Below, in pieces: positions 8,727-16,387 of a stretch of 64,000 nt of DNA. A program made the translations under genes and the position numbers. The notes beneath the pieces were generated by a model. The model made no database searches. It saw nothing but the letters and a program-made list of their open reading frames with translations, and was not told the origin of the DNA. The DNA comes from Amycolatopsis orientalis DSM 40040 = KCTC 9412. Its GTDB lineage: Bacteria > Actinomycetota > Actinomycetes > Mycobacteriales > Pseudonocardiaceae. Every line of letters begins with the position of its first letter. Position 1 is the first letter of the stretch. The stretch is taken from the NCBI RefSeq assembly GCF_000478275.1, contig NZ_ASJB01000080.1, positions 124,001 to 188,000 of the forward strand, given 5' to 3'.

Positions 8727-9690
8727 GGGTTGAGACGAGGCGGGCGGAGAGCGCGGCGGCGCCGGCGGTGATCAGGTCGGCGACGGTGAACATGACCCGT
8801 GAGGCGATGGCGAACGCCGTCGCCTGGACGACGGTCAGGCCCGACGCGGTGAGCACGGCGACCTGGGCGACCTCTCGGACGCCGACCCCGCTGGGCAGGA
8901 TGAACGCGAACGTCCCGACGGTCATCGCGACGGCCATCGCGCCGACGCACAGCACGAAGCCGCTGAACCCCGGCGTGCCCACCGAGTTCGCCAGCAGCCA
9001 CAGGTGCACGCCCTGCAGCGCCCAGGCGGCCGTCGACGAGCCGAACACCTTCCCGATGACCGACCAGCTCAGCCGGTGGTCCAGCGGCGGACGGCGCAGG
9101 ATCCGCAGCACGAGCGACGTGCCCCAGGTGAGCACGCGCGGATGCAGCATCGCCAGCCCGACCGGGATGAGCACGAACAGCCACAGCGCCCGCGGGCTGT
9201 TGCTGAACACCGCGGGGGCCGCGAGCAGCGAGACGACCAGCGCGGACACCACGCCGACGCCGAGCTGGATCAGCGAACCGGTGAAGATCCGGGCCCTGGC
9301 GAGCCCGGCCTTGCGGCCCAGCTCCATCTGCAGCAGATACGCCCACACCGACCCCGGCACGTACTTGCCGAGCGAGCCGACGAGGCAGATCTGGGCGCCG
9401 CGGGCGTAGCCGATCGGCTTGCCGAGGTCGTCGACCATGACCTGCCAGCCGTAGGTCGACACCATGATCGCGGCGACGAGCGCGAGCAGGCTCAACGTGG
9501 AGGATTCCCAGGCGACCTCGGACAAGGTCCGCCAGAATTCACCCCAATTGGTGACAAGTGTCTTCGCCGCGAAAGCGACGACCAGCAGGATGGCGATCCA
9601 GCGGACGACGTCGAGGATCTTCGCCTTCGTGGATTTCGGTTGTTTTACAGCAACCGAAGACTCCTCTTCGGGCGTTTCGACGGTCGTCAC
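8719..9690 (-). CDS. UPF0104 / MprF-type flippase-like membrane protein
   Basis: 323 residues from GTG 9690, preceded by a strong AGAGGAGG. A polar N-terminal tail of about 25 residues is followed by roughly eight membrane helices. The signatures LVGSLGKYVPGSVWAY (near residue 105) and ILPSGVGVREV (near 265) are hallmarks of the lysylphosphatidylglycerol synthase membrane region/UPF0104 family, whose members flip lipids or accompany glycolipid synthesis. It is the last gene of the operon running from 15122 down, 34 bases after the LuxC-like stop. Its TAG stop lies inside the palindromic repeat. A role in moving a completed lipid-linked sugar across the membrane is inferred. Confidence 0.85.
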   Translation of the reverse strand: MTTVETPEEESSVAVKQPKSTKAKILDVVRWIAILLVVAFAAKTLVTNWGEFWRTLSEVAWESSTLSLLALVAAIMVSTYGWQVMVDDLGKPIGYARGAQICLVGSLGKYVPGSVWAYLLQMELGRKAGLARARIFTGSLIQLGVGVVSALVVSLLAAPAVFSNSPRALWLFVLIPVGLAMLHPRVLTWGTSLVLRILRRPPLDHRLSWSVIGKVFGSSTAAWALQGVHLWLLANSVGTPGFSGFVLCVGAMAVAMTVGTFAFILPSGVGVREVAQVAVLTASGLTVVQATAFAIASRVMFTVADLITAGAAALSARLVSTRV

Positions 9691-9724
9691 TGAACCTCCT
9701 CTGCTGCTACCTCGTCACCGCAGG

Positions 9725-10969
9725 TCAGGCCTGTACGGTCACCAAGCGGCTGAACTCAGTCAGCAGATCGTAGCCGTCCCAAATCGCGGAGAACGTCAGG
9801 GCCGATCCGAACGGAACGACCCGGTCGACGCCTCGGCCCGCCAATTCCGTCACGAATTGCGTCAATTCTTCTTTGCTGAAGCCGAATTGACCGACGGTTT
9901 GATCTTTGCGGAGCACGATCGGGACGAGGTCGGAAAGCGAGTCGACCCGCGCGTTGGCGAAGGTGCCCGCACCGAGCCACTCACGCGGCAGGATCGCGGG
10001 ATCGGCCAGCTCCAGCGTCGCGATGCCGTTGCCCTGGAACTCGATGCCGTTGACAAGCCCGTCGACGGCCGCGCCGTAGGCCGAAACCCGCTTCTGGACG
10101 GCCATGGCGGGCTCGGTGACGTGCTGTTTCGTCGCCAGCACCTCGGCGAGGAGCTTCCGGAACTCCTGCCCTGCTTCGCGGGCGCCGTCCTCGTCGCCGA
10201 CCCAGAACACCGCGCGCGGCGACGAGCAGGCGGCCTGGTCGAACCAGTAGGAGTCGTTGTAGAAACCTTCGGCCGCGCCACGGCGTTCGGCCTCGGAGGC
10301 GTTCTGCCAGCCGCGTACCGACGCGACCGCGAACGACGACCGGTCCGGAAAGGTCAGGTCGCGCGCGTGCGGCGCGAGCGGGTACTTGCGCAGTGCCGCG
10401 ACCGAGGCGTCGCCGCCCCAGATGACCCGCAGGTCCGCGGCGACCGACAGCGCGCCGCTGATCTCGTCGCTGCGGTCGTAGGTGACCATGCGCTGCGTCG
10501 CGGTGATCGCGGCGGCGGTGTCGGCGTCCACTTCGGACAGTGCGGCGTTCAGCGCCTCCAGCACCGTTTCCGCGGCCCCGGCCGAACGCGACGACACGCG
10601 GACGACGTTGTGGTTGCCCGCCAGCGCGGAAAGCGCCCACGAGTACACGAAGATCGTGTCGACGTTGGCGGGCGGGACGTGGAAGACCAGCCCGCGCGGG
10701 AACCGCAGCGCGTCCCCAGAGATATCCAAAGTGGACAGTGCTTTGGCGATCTCTCCCTTGCGCAGGAAGAAACCGAGCGAAGCCAGCTCCGGGAAGCGGC
10801 GCGCGGTCGCGGGCGCGAGGAGCTTGCGCGCGAACTTCGTCAGGAACTCGACGACGCGCGGGTCGCCGACACGCAGCCGTCCGCCGACGGGCTCGGCGCG
10901 CAGCTCTTCGACCAGCGAGGAGACTTCGATCGCGTCGCCGAGCGGGAAACGCTGGTTCAGTGTGCTCAT
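9725..10969 (-). CDS. LuxC-like acyl reductase (aldehyde-forming)
   Basis: 414 residues from ATG 10969, overlapping the LuxE-like stop by ATGA. The fold is that of aldehyde-dehydrogenase-like LuxC enzymes, which reduce an acyl thioester to an aldehyde with NADPH. VFHVPPANVDTIFVYSW (about 95-111) and GNHNVVRVSSRS (118-129) form the nucleotide-binding part. The cysteine in DQAACSSPR (Cys248) matches the acyl-accepting cysteine of LuxC. No luciferase genes are nearby, so bioluminescence is not the purpose. Placed directly after a LuxE homologue and downstream of an ACP, it probably reduces an enzyme- or ACP-bound acid on the way to a sugar substituent. The substrate is unknown. Confidence 0.85.
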   Translation of the reverse strand: MSTLNQRFPLGDAIEVSSLVEELRAEPVGGRLRVGDPRVVEFLTKFARKLLAPATARRFPELASLGFFLRKGEIAKALSTLDISGDALRFPRGLVFHVPPANVDTIFVYSWALSALAGNHNVVRVSSRSAGAAETVLEALNAALSEVDADTAAAITATQRMVTYDRSDEISGALSVAADLRVIWGGDASVAALRKYPLAPHARDLTFPDRSSFAVASVRGWQNASEAERRGAAEGFYNDSYWFDQAACSSPRAVFWVGDEDGAREAGQEFRKLLAEVLATKQHVTEPAMAVQKRVSAYGAAVDGLVNGIEFQGNGIATLELADPAILPREWLGAGTFANARVDSLSDLVPIVLRKDQTVGQFGFSKEELTQFVTELAGRGVDRVVPFGSALTFSAIWDGYDLLTEFSRLVTVQA

Positions 10970-12018
10970 GCCGCCGCCCCCTGGAAGGTGTCCGAGCAGC
11001 CGCGGGCCTCGGCCTTGGGCAGCCTGCCGTGCACCGAGAAGTGCTTGCCCGGCCAGTCGCCGTCGTCGATTCCGTTGTAGACACCGAGATCCTCGGTGAG
11101 CAGGACATGCCCCGGGTACGAACGCGGCAGCGTGCTGACGACCTCGATCACCCCGGGGACACCGACCGGCTGCTCTTCCCAAGTCTCCGGATCCCGGATC
11201 ACGACGTCCGCGAAATCGGGGCAGTACAGGGAGTTCCCGGACGGACCTTCGAGGAACACGGTGCCGATCTGCTCGATCATCCCGTAGTAGTTGTGGATCC
11301 GGGTGAGCCCCGTGTCCTCTTTGAACCGGCGGCGGAACTCGGTGTTGTCCACCGCGCGGTCGATCAGCTTCTTCCAGCCGCCGGAGTGGATGAGGATCCC
11401 GTTGGACAGGTCCAGCTTGTGCTCACGCGCGACTTCGTAGAGGTACTGCCACACCATGAAGGTGAAGCCGAAGATCAGGAACGGCTTGTCGCCGTAGGTC
11501 GCGAGGAAAGTCTTGACCGCCTCGACGTCCGGCTGGTCGTTCTCGTCGAGCACGTAGGTGTGCTTGCGGCCGAAGTTCGCCATGCCCAGCACACCCGCAC
11601 CGCGCGCGGAGAAGGACCGGCGGTTCTTGATGATGCCGATGGTGTCGACCATCAGCATCGGCAGCCGCTCGTTGCCGAGGACCTCCTGCAACGTGGCGCC
11701 GAGCTGCTTGGTCTGCGCGCCGGCGGCGTCCTTGTCCAGGTAGATCCGCGACGCGCCCGCGCCGGTGGTGCCCGAGGAGGTCAGCGTCTTGAAGATCTCG
11801 GACTCGGGGATGCTGCGCAGGTCGTGGGTCTTGAACATCCGCACCGGCAGCCACGGCAGGTCCGCGATCGAGGCGAACTCCGCGTCCCGGGCGATGCCCA
11901 GCGAGGAGAGGATGCGCTCGTAACCCTCGGAGTTCTCGCGGTGGTGCGCGGTCAGCTCGGCGAGCTGCGGAAGCAGGTGCTTCTCGCGCTCGGCCTGCGA
12001 AAGCGTGAACACACTCAT
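10966..12018 (-). CDS. LuxE-like acyl-protein synthetase
   Basis: 350 residues from ATG 12018, overlapping the upstream stop by ATGA. The adenylate-forming signature TSSGTTG lies at residues 80-86; GGWKKLID (about 217-224) and YYGMIEQIG (near 255) follow the pattern of the LuxE/PaaK group. A conserved cysteine near the C-terminus, RGC at Cys341, fits the LuxE cysteine that carries the acyl group before handing it to LuxC. LuxE activates a carboxylic acid as an acyl-AMP and forms an acyl-enzyme. Here it is coupled to a LuxC homologue, an AMP ligase and an ACP. The acid used cannot be deduced. Confidence 0.85.
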   Translation of the reverse strand: MSVFTLSQAEREKHLLPQLAELTAHHRENSEGYERILSSLGIARDAEFASIADLPWLPVRMFKTHDLRSIPESEIFKTLTSSGTTGAGASRIYLDKDAAGAQTKQLGATLQEVLGNERLPMLMVDTIGIIKNRRSFSARGAGVLGMANFGRKHTYVLDENDQPDVEAVKTFLATYGDKPFLIFGFTFMVWQYLYEVAREHKLDLSNGILIHSGGWKKLIDRAVDNTEFRRRFKEDTGLTRIHNYYGMIEQIGTVFLEGPSGNSLYCPDFADVVIRDPETWEEQPVGVPGVIEVVSTLPRSYPGHVLLTEDLGVYNGIDDGDWPGKHFSVHGRLPKAEARGCSDTFQGAAA

Positions 12019-13412
12019 ACCTGGGCCTCCAGCGACCGGTAGTCGATCTTGCCGCTGGCGAGCAGCGGCACGGTGTCGATGGGGCGGACGTCGAACCCGC
12101 TGGTGTGCAGGTGCAGCCGCTCGGACAGCGCCTTCGCGGCGTCCTTGCAGATGTCCTTGTCGGCGCCTTCGGCGAAAAGGACGACCTTGTCCCCGGCCGG
12201 GACGGCGGCCACGACGTCGATCCCCACCGAGGCTGAACGCACGGCGTGCTCGAGATCATCCAGGCTGACCCGGTTGCCGAAGACCTTGCCGATCCGCTTG
12301 AGCCGTCCGGTGATGTAGAGGAACCCGTCCTCGTCGAGGTAGCCGAGGTCGCCGGTGGCCAGCACGCCACCGTATTCGTCGCCCGCGGCCAGCCCGGCCT
12401 CGTCGTCGGCGTAGCCCATCATCACGTTGGGCCCGCGGTAGACGACCTCGCCGACGATCTTCGGATGCTGGGTCTCGGAGCCGTCCTCGCGCCGGATGGC
12501 GAACGAGCCGCCGGGCAGCGCGGGCCCCGCCGAACCGAGCTTTTCCGCGAGCCGTTCCGCCGGGACGGTGGTCATCCGCGGCGCGGCCTCGGTCTGCCCG
12601 TACATCACGAACATCCGCCCGCCGACCGCGCGGATCTTGTCGTTGAACTGGGCGACGAGGTCGTCGCGGAGCTTGCCGCCCGCCTGGGTCAGCGTGCGCA
12701 GAGTCGGGTATTTCGCCGGGTCGAACTTGAGGCGCCGCAACATCTCGTAGTGGTACGGGACCCCGGCGAGCGAGGTGACCTTGTGCTCGTTGACCGCGTC
12801 CCAGAATCCGCGCCCGAGCACACCGGAGGGCTCGATGACCACGGTCGCCCCGCGGACGAGGTGGGAGTTCAGGACGGACAGGCCGTAGCTGTAGTGCAGC
12901 GGGAGGCTGGTCGGCGCGACCTCGTCGCGGTCGATGCCGAGTACCTGCGCGATCGCGTCGGCGTTGGACAGCACCGCGCCGCGAGAGAGCCGGACCAACT
13001 TGGGATTCCCGGTGGAACCGCTGGTCGGCAGCAGGACCGCGAGATGCGGATGCGGCTCGACCCCTTCGCCCGCCTCGCGGACCCAGTGTCCGTCGGAGAC
13101 GCCGTAGCCCTCGGGTGCGGGCGCGTCCGGCGCGGACAGCACGGCGGCCGGGCGGAAGCGCTCGATGAGCCCCGCCAGGACGTCGGCGTCCAGCGCCGGG
13201 TCGATCAGCGCGATCGCGCGGCCCGCCTCGAAAGCGCCGAGGTAGTTCAGCACGCTTCCGAGGTCCACCGACATCCGCGCGAACAGCGCGCCCGGCGGCA
13301 GCAGCGACAACGCGGCCCCGACCCGGGTGACCTCGGCGTCGAGTTCCTCGCCGGCGAGCGTCTTGCCGCTCGTGACGTCGATCAGTCGTGCACCCACACC
13401 CAAGAGGGTCAT
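12015..13412 (-). CDS. AMP-dependent acyl-CoA/acyl-ACP synthetase
   Basis: 465 residues from ATG 13412. The ANL-family core motifs are complete: TSGSTGNPK at 130-138, YGQTE at 271-275, TGD in LATGDLGYLDEDG, and the C-terminal catalytic lysine in SGKIDY (Lys455). It is shorter than typical acyl-CoA synthetases because the N-terminal region is compact. It should adenylate a carboxylic acid and load it onto CoA or, more likely given the neighbour, onto the dedicated ACP at 14137-14379. Start and stop overlap the neighbours by 1 and 4 bases, so the operon is tightly coupled. Confidence 0.9.
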   Translation of the reverse strand: MTLLGVGARLIDVTSGKTLAGEELDAEVTRVGAALSLLPPGALFARMSVDLGSVLNYLGAFEAGRAIALIDPALDADVLAGLIERFRPAAVLSAPDAPAPEGYGVSDGHWVREAGEGVEPHPHLAVLLPTSGSTGNPKLVRLSRGAVLSNADAIAQVLGIDRDEVAPTSLPLHYSYGLSVLNSHLVRGATVVIEPSGVLGRGFWDAVNEHKVTSLAGVPYHYEMLRRLKFDPAKYPTLRTLTQAGGKLRDDLVAQFNDKIRAVGGRMFVMYGQTEAAPRMTTVPAERLAEKLGSAGPALPGGSFAIRREDGSETQHPKIVGEVVYRGPNVMMGYADDEAGLAAGDEYGGVLATGDLGYLDEDGFLYITGRLKRIGKVFGNRVSLDDLEHAVRSASVGIDVVAAVPAGDKVVLFAEGADKDICKDAAKALSERLHLHTSGFDVRPIDTVPLLASGKIDYRSLEAQV

Positions 13413-14137
13413 CAGAGAACAAGTCCTCCATCGATGCCCAGCACCTGGCCGGTGATGAACGAGGCGTCATCACTGACGAGGAACCGGATCGCGTTCGCCA
13501 CGTCCTCGGGCGTCCCGAGCCGCCCGAGCGGGGTCTTGCCGATGTTCTCGGCCTTGGCGTCCTCGCTCAGGCCCGAGGTCAGGTCGGTGTCGATGACGCC
13601 GGGCGCCACCGCGTTGACCCGGATGCCGGACCGGCCGAGTTCCTTCGCGGCCGAACGCGCGATGTTCGCCACCGCCGCCTTCGACGCCGCGTACACCGTC
13701 TGACCGGCGCTTCCGTGCTCGCCGACGATCGAGGCCAGCACCACGATGGCACCGGTCTTCTTGCGCATCATCGCCCTGGCCGCGGCCTGGACGGTGTGCA
13801 GCGTGCCGGCGACGTTCGTGCTCAGCGTGGTGTCGACCAGTTCCTCGCGGATCATGCCGAGGAGCGCGTCCTCCATGATCCCGGCGTTGGCGACGACGAT
13901 GTCGAGTTTGCCGTGCTCCTTGGCCACCCCGCGGACCAGCGTCGACACGGCCTTGGCGTCGGTGACGTCCAGCGCCAGCCCGTTCGCGGCCCCCGCCGCG
14001 GCCGCCGCTTCCTTGGCCTTGGCCTCGTCACGGCCGGTCAGCACGACGGTGGCGCCCGCCTCGGCGAGCGCCCGCGCGGTCGCGAGCCCGATCCCCCGCG
14101 TTCCACCGGTGACCAGGGCGATCTTGCCTTCGAGCAT
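13412..14137 (-). CDS. SDR-family oxidoreductase, FabG-like
   Basis: 241 residues from ATG 14137, the first ATG matching family length; its ATG shares one base with the ACP stop. TGGTRGIG (10-17) is the NADP-binding loop, NAG is at about 85-87, and Ser136, Tyr149 and Lys153 form the catalytic set (YAASK). The sequence is close to 3-oxoacyl-ACP reductases, giving an obvious reaction: reduction of a 3-keto group on the ACP-bound acid to 3-hydroxy. The last residues, IDGGLVL, are typical of FabG-type enzymes. Its position between ACP and AMP ligase supports action on the ACP-tethered acyl group rather than general fatty acid synthesis. Confidence 0.9.
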   Translation of the reverse strand: MLEGKIALVTGGTRGIGLATARALAEAGATVVLTGRDEAKAKEAAAAAGAANGLALDVTDAKAVSTLVRGVAKEHGKLDIVVANAGIMEDALLGMIREELVDTTLSTNVAGTLHTVQAAARAMMRKKTGAIVVLASIVGEHGSAGQTVYAASKAAVANIARSAAKELGRSGIRVNAVAPGVIDTDLTSGLSEDAKAENIGKTPLGRLGTPEDVANAIRFLVSDDASFITGQVLGIDGGLVL

Positions 14138-14379
14138 CACTTGTTCTGGAGGTCCGTGACCATGTCGACGGCGACCTTGAAGCTGGACATGTCGATCACC
14201 TGGTCGGTGTCGAACTCCACATCGAACTCGTCTTCGATGGCCGCGACGAGCGCCATGTGACCGACCGAGTCCCACGCCTCGATGTCGCGGTACTTCAGGT
14301 TTTCAATGTCAACACTGTCGACCTCTAGATCCAGCGCCTCGACGAAGACCTCACGCAGCTTGCCGGCGACATCCGCCAT
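14137..14379 (-). CDS. Acyl carrier protein
   Basis: 80 residues from ATG 14379. It is acidic and helical, with the phosphopantetheine attachment serine in AWDSVGHM (Ser38) in the place of the usual DSL motif. The following AIEDEFDVEF is characteristic of ACP helix 2-3. It differs from housekeeping AcpP in the attachment motif and in being embedded with an LpxA-like acyltransferase, an AMP ligase and LuxE/LuxC homologues, so it is likely dedicated to this pathway. A phosphopantetheinyl transferase is not in the window and would have to act from elsewhere. Confidence 0.9.
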   Translation of the reverse strand: MADVAGKLREVFVEALDLEVDSVDIENLKYRDIEAWDSVGHMALVAAIEDEFDVEFDTDQVIDMSSFKVAVDMVTDLQNK

Positions 14380-14396
14380 CGTTCGACTCCTAGTAC

Positions 14397-15122
14397 TCAC
14401 TCGCGCGGACGGGCGTCCCACGCCTTCACCAAGGTAGAGAGGTCGCCGGGCAGCCGGTCGGCCAGCCCGTCCTCAGGGAGACCCGCCTTACCCTTCAGCC
14501 ACGGTCCCAGCGCCTCGATGGTGGCCTCGTCCAGCCCTCGCCGGGACAGGCCCACCGTGTTGACGCCGGTGACCCGGGCGGGGTTGCCGACGGCGATGGT
14601 GAACGCGCCCACCTCCTTGCGGACCGCGGAGCTCATCCCGACCATCGCGCCGGGGCCGACCACGACCCGCTGGTGCAGGATCGCGCCCATGCCGAGGTTC
14701 GCCCCGGACCAGATGTGGCAGTGGCCACCGGTGATGACGTTCGACGCGACCGTGACGGCGTCCTCGACCAGGCAGTCGTGCGCGATGTGGGAGCCACGCA
14801 GGAAGTAGCCGCCGTCGCCGATGGTGGTCGTGCGCCAGGTGCCCTGGTGGACGCTGACGTACTCGCGGATCCGGTTGCGGCTGCCGATGACGACCCCGTG
14901 GCCGTCGTGATCGGGATCACCGTTCGGCGCGGCCTCCCAGGCGGCCGGGTGCTCGCGGCCGCGGTCCTCACCCGGGGTCCCGATGGTCACGTGCGGGCCG
15001 ATCCAGTTGCCGTCCCCGACGCGGGTGGGGCCCACGATGACGGTGAACGGTCCGATGACGTTGTCGTCCCCGAGCTCGACACCCTCGCCGATGACTGCTG
15101 TCGGGTGGATGCGGTTCACCAC
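14397..15122 (-). CDS. LpxA-like acyl-ACP sugar acyltransferase (hexapeptide repeat)
   Basis: 241 residues from GTG 15122 (a second GTG at 15119 is equally possible; GGA lies just upstream). Left-handed beta-helix hexapeptides start at IHPTAVIGEGVELGDDNVIG. The LpxA catalytic segment is present as SHIAHDC with His112 and His115, followed by ANLGMGAILHQRVVVGPGAM and a C-terminal helix region GVNTVGLSRRGLDEATIEAL that parallels the LpxA C-terminus. LpxA moves an acyl group from ACP to the 3-position of UDP-GlcNAc. Actinomycetes are not expected to make lipid A, so a different sugar is implied. It is the first gene of the operon and faces the GnnA/GnnB-like pair. Confidence 0.88.
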   Translation of the reverse strand: MVNRIHPTAVIGEGVELGDDNVIGPFTVIVGPTRVGDGNWIGPHVTIGTPGEDRGREHPAAWEAAPNGDPDHDGHGVVIGSRNRIREYVSVHQGTWRTTTIGDGGYFLRGSHIAHDCLVEDAVTVASNVITGGHCHIWSGANLGMGAILHQRVVVGPGAMVGMSSAVRKEVGAFTIAVGNPARVTGVNTVGLSRRGLDEATIEALGPWLKGKAGLPEDGLADRLPGDLSTLVKAWDARPRE

Positions 15123-15280
15123 GTGAGATCCGTTCGTTGTGGCTGGGAGGCAGCCTGGGGTATTGGGCGCTTCGGCGGTCCCGGTAACGTGTGGCCCGCG
15201 CCAGAGAGGGCGGCCGGGCGCAGAACCGGCGGCTCACTGTACCGGACGCACCAGAACGCCCAGTCGAGAGAGACTTGCAG

Positions 15281-16387
15281 ATGATCCCCATTACCGTGGT
15301 CGACGTCCGTGACGCGGAGGACCTCGTCGTCGAGGTGCTGCGATCCGGCGCCATCGCACAGGGACCGATGGTCAAGCGCTTCGAGGACGCGTTCGCGAGC
15401 GTTTCCGGCACGAAGCACGCGATCGCCGTCAACAACGGCACCACCGCGCTGGTCGCCGCCATCCAGGCGCTCGACCTGCGGCCGGGCGACGAGGTCATCA
15501 CCTCGCCGTTCACCTTCGTGGCGACGCTGAACGCGATCCTGGAGGCCGGCGCGACGGTCCGCTTCGCCGACATCCGGCGCGACGACTTCGCGCTCGACCC
15601 GGACGCCGTCGCCGCCGCGATCACCGACCGCACCAAGGTCCTCATGCCGGTGCACCTCTACGGGCAGACCGCGGACATGGGCAAGCTCACGCCGCTGGCC
15701 GCCGAGCACGGCCTCAAGATCATCGAGGACTCCGCGCAGGCCGTCGGCGCGTCGTTCCAGGGCAAGCCGTCGGGCTCCTTCGGGATCGGCTGCTTCTCCT
15801 TGTACGCCACCAAGAACGTCACCACCGCCGAGGGCGGCGTCATCACCACGGACGACGACGAGCTGGCGGACAGCCTGCGCGTGCTGCGCAACCAGGGCAT
15901 GCGCGCCCGGTACCAGTACGAGGTCGCCGGGCACAACTACCGGATGACCGACCTGCACGCCGCCGTCGGCATCCCGCAGCTGGAGAAGCTGGACCAGCTC
16001 ACCGCCGCCCGCCAGGCCAACGCGAAGCGCCTCACCGAAGGCCTCGCCGGCACCCCGGGTCTCGACCTCCCGCAGGTCCTGCCCGGCCGCGAGCACGTCT
16101 GGCACCAGTACACCGTCCTGGTCGGCCCGCACGCGTTCCTGTCGCGCGACGAACTCGCCGCCGCGCTCACCGAGCGGGGCATCGGGAACGGGATCTACTA
16201 CCCGAAGATCGTCTTCGACTACGACTGCTACCGGGACAACCCGCTGATCCCCGGCGCGAAGGTCGAGGACTTCCCGGTGGCCGCTTCCGTTGCCGCGCAG
16301 GCGCTTTCCCTGCCGGTGCACCCGCACCTTTCCGAGTCCGACCTGGACACCATCATCGAAACGGTTCGCGAGGTACTCGGCGCATGA
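15281..16387 (+). CDS. DegT/DnrJ/EryC1 aminotransferase (GnnB-like candidate)
   Basis: 368 residues from ATG 15281. A PLP-dependent sugar aminotransferase: NNGTTAL (about 51-57), EDSAQ (Asp150 contacts the PLP ring) and SLYATKNVTTAEGG with the PLP lysine at 178. Family members transfer an amino group from glutamate to a keto sugar nucleotide. Coupling by ATGA to a Gfo/Idh/MocA oxidoreductase and divergence from an LpxA-like gene matches GnnA/GnnB, which convert UDP-GlcNAc to its 3-amino analogue. WlbC/FdtB-type 3-aminotransferases are the alternatives. Confidence 0.88.
   Translation: MIPITVVDVRDAEDLVVEVLRSGAIAQGPMVKRFEDAFASVSGTKHAIAVNNGTTALVAAIQALDLRPGDEVITSPFTFVATLNAILEAGATVRFADIRRDDFALDPDAVAAAITDRTKVLMPVHLYGQTADMGKLTPLAAEHGLKIIEDSAQAVGASFQGKPSGSFGIGCFSLYATKNVTTAEGGVITTDDDELADSLRVLRNQGMRARYQYEVAGHNYRMTDLHAAVGIPQLEKLDQLTAARQANAKRLTEGLAGTPGLDLPQVLPGREHVWHQYTVLVGPHAFLSRDELAAALTERGIGNGIYYPKIVFDYDCYRDNPLIPGAKVEDFPVAASVAAQALSLPVHPHLSESDLDTIIETVREVLGA

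Noticed and set aside
9464..11080. 538-codon open frame on the plus strand opposite the LuxC-like gene
   Set aside because: Antisense shadow with Arg/Gly/Asp-rich sequence; the minus strand carries complete family motifs.
12246..13703. 485-codon open frame opposite the AMP ligase
   Set aside because: Low-complexity antisense translation; the ligase motifs are on the other strand.
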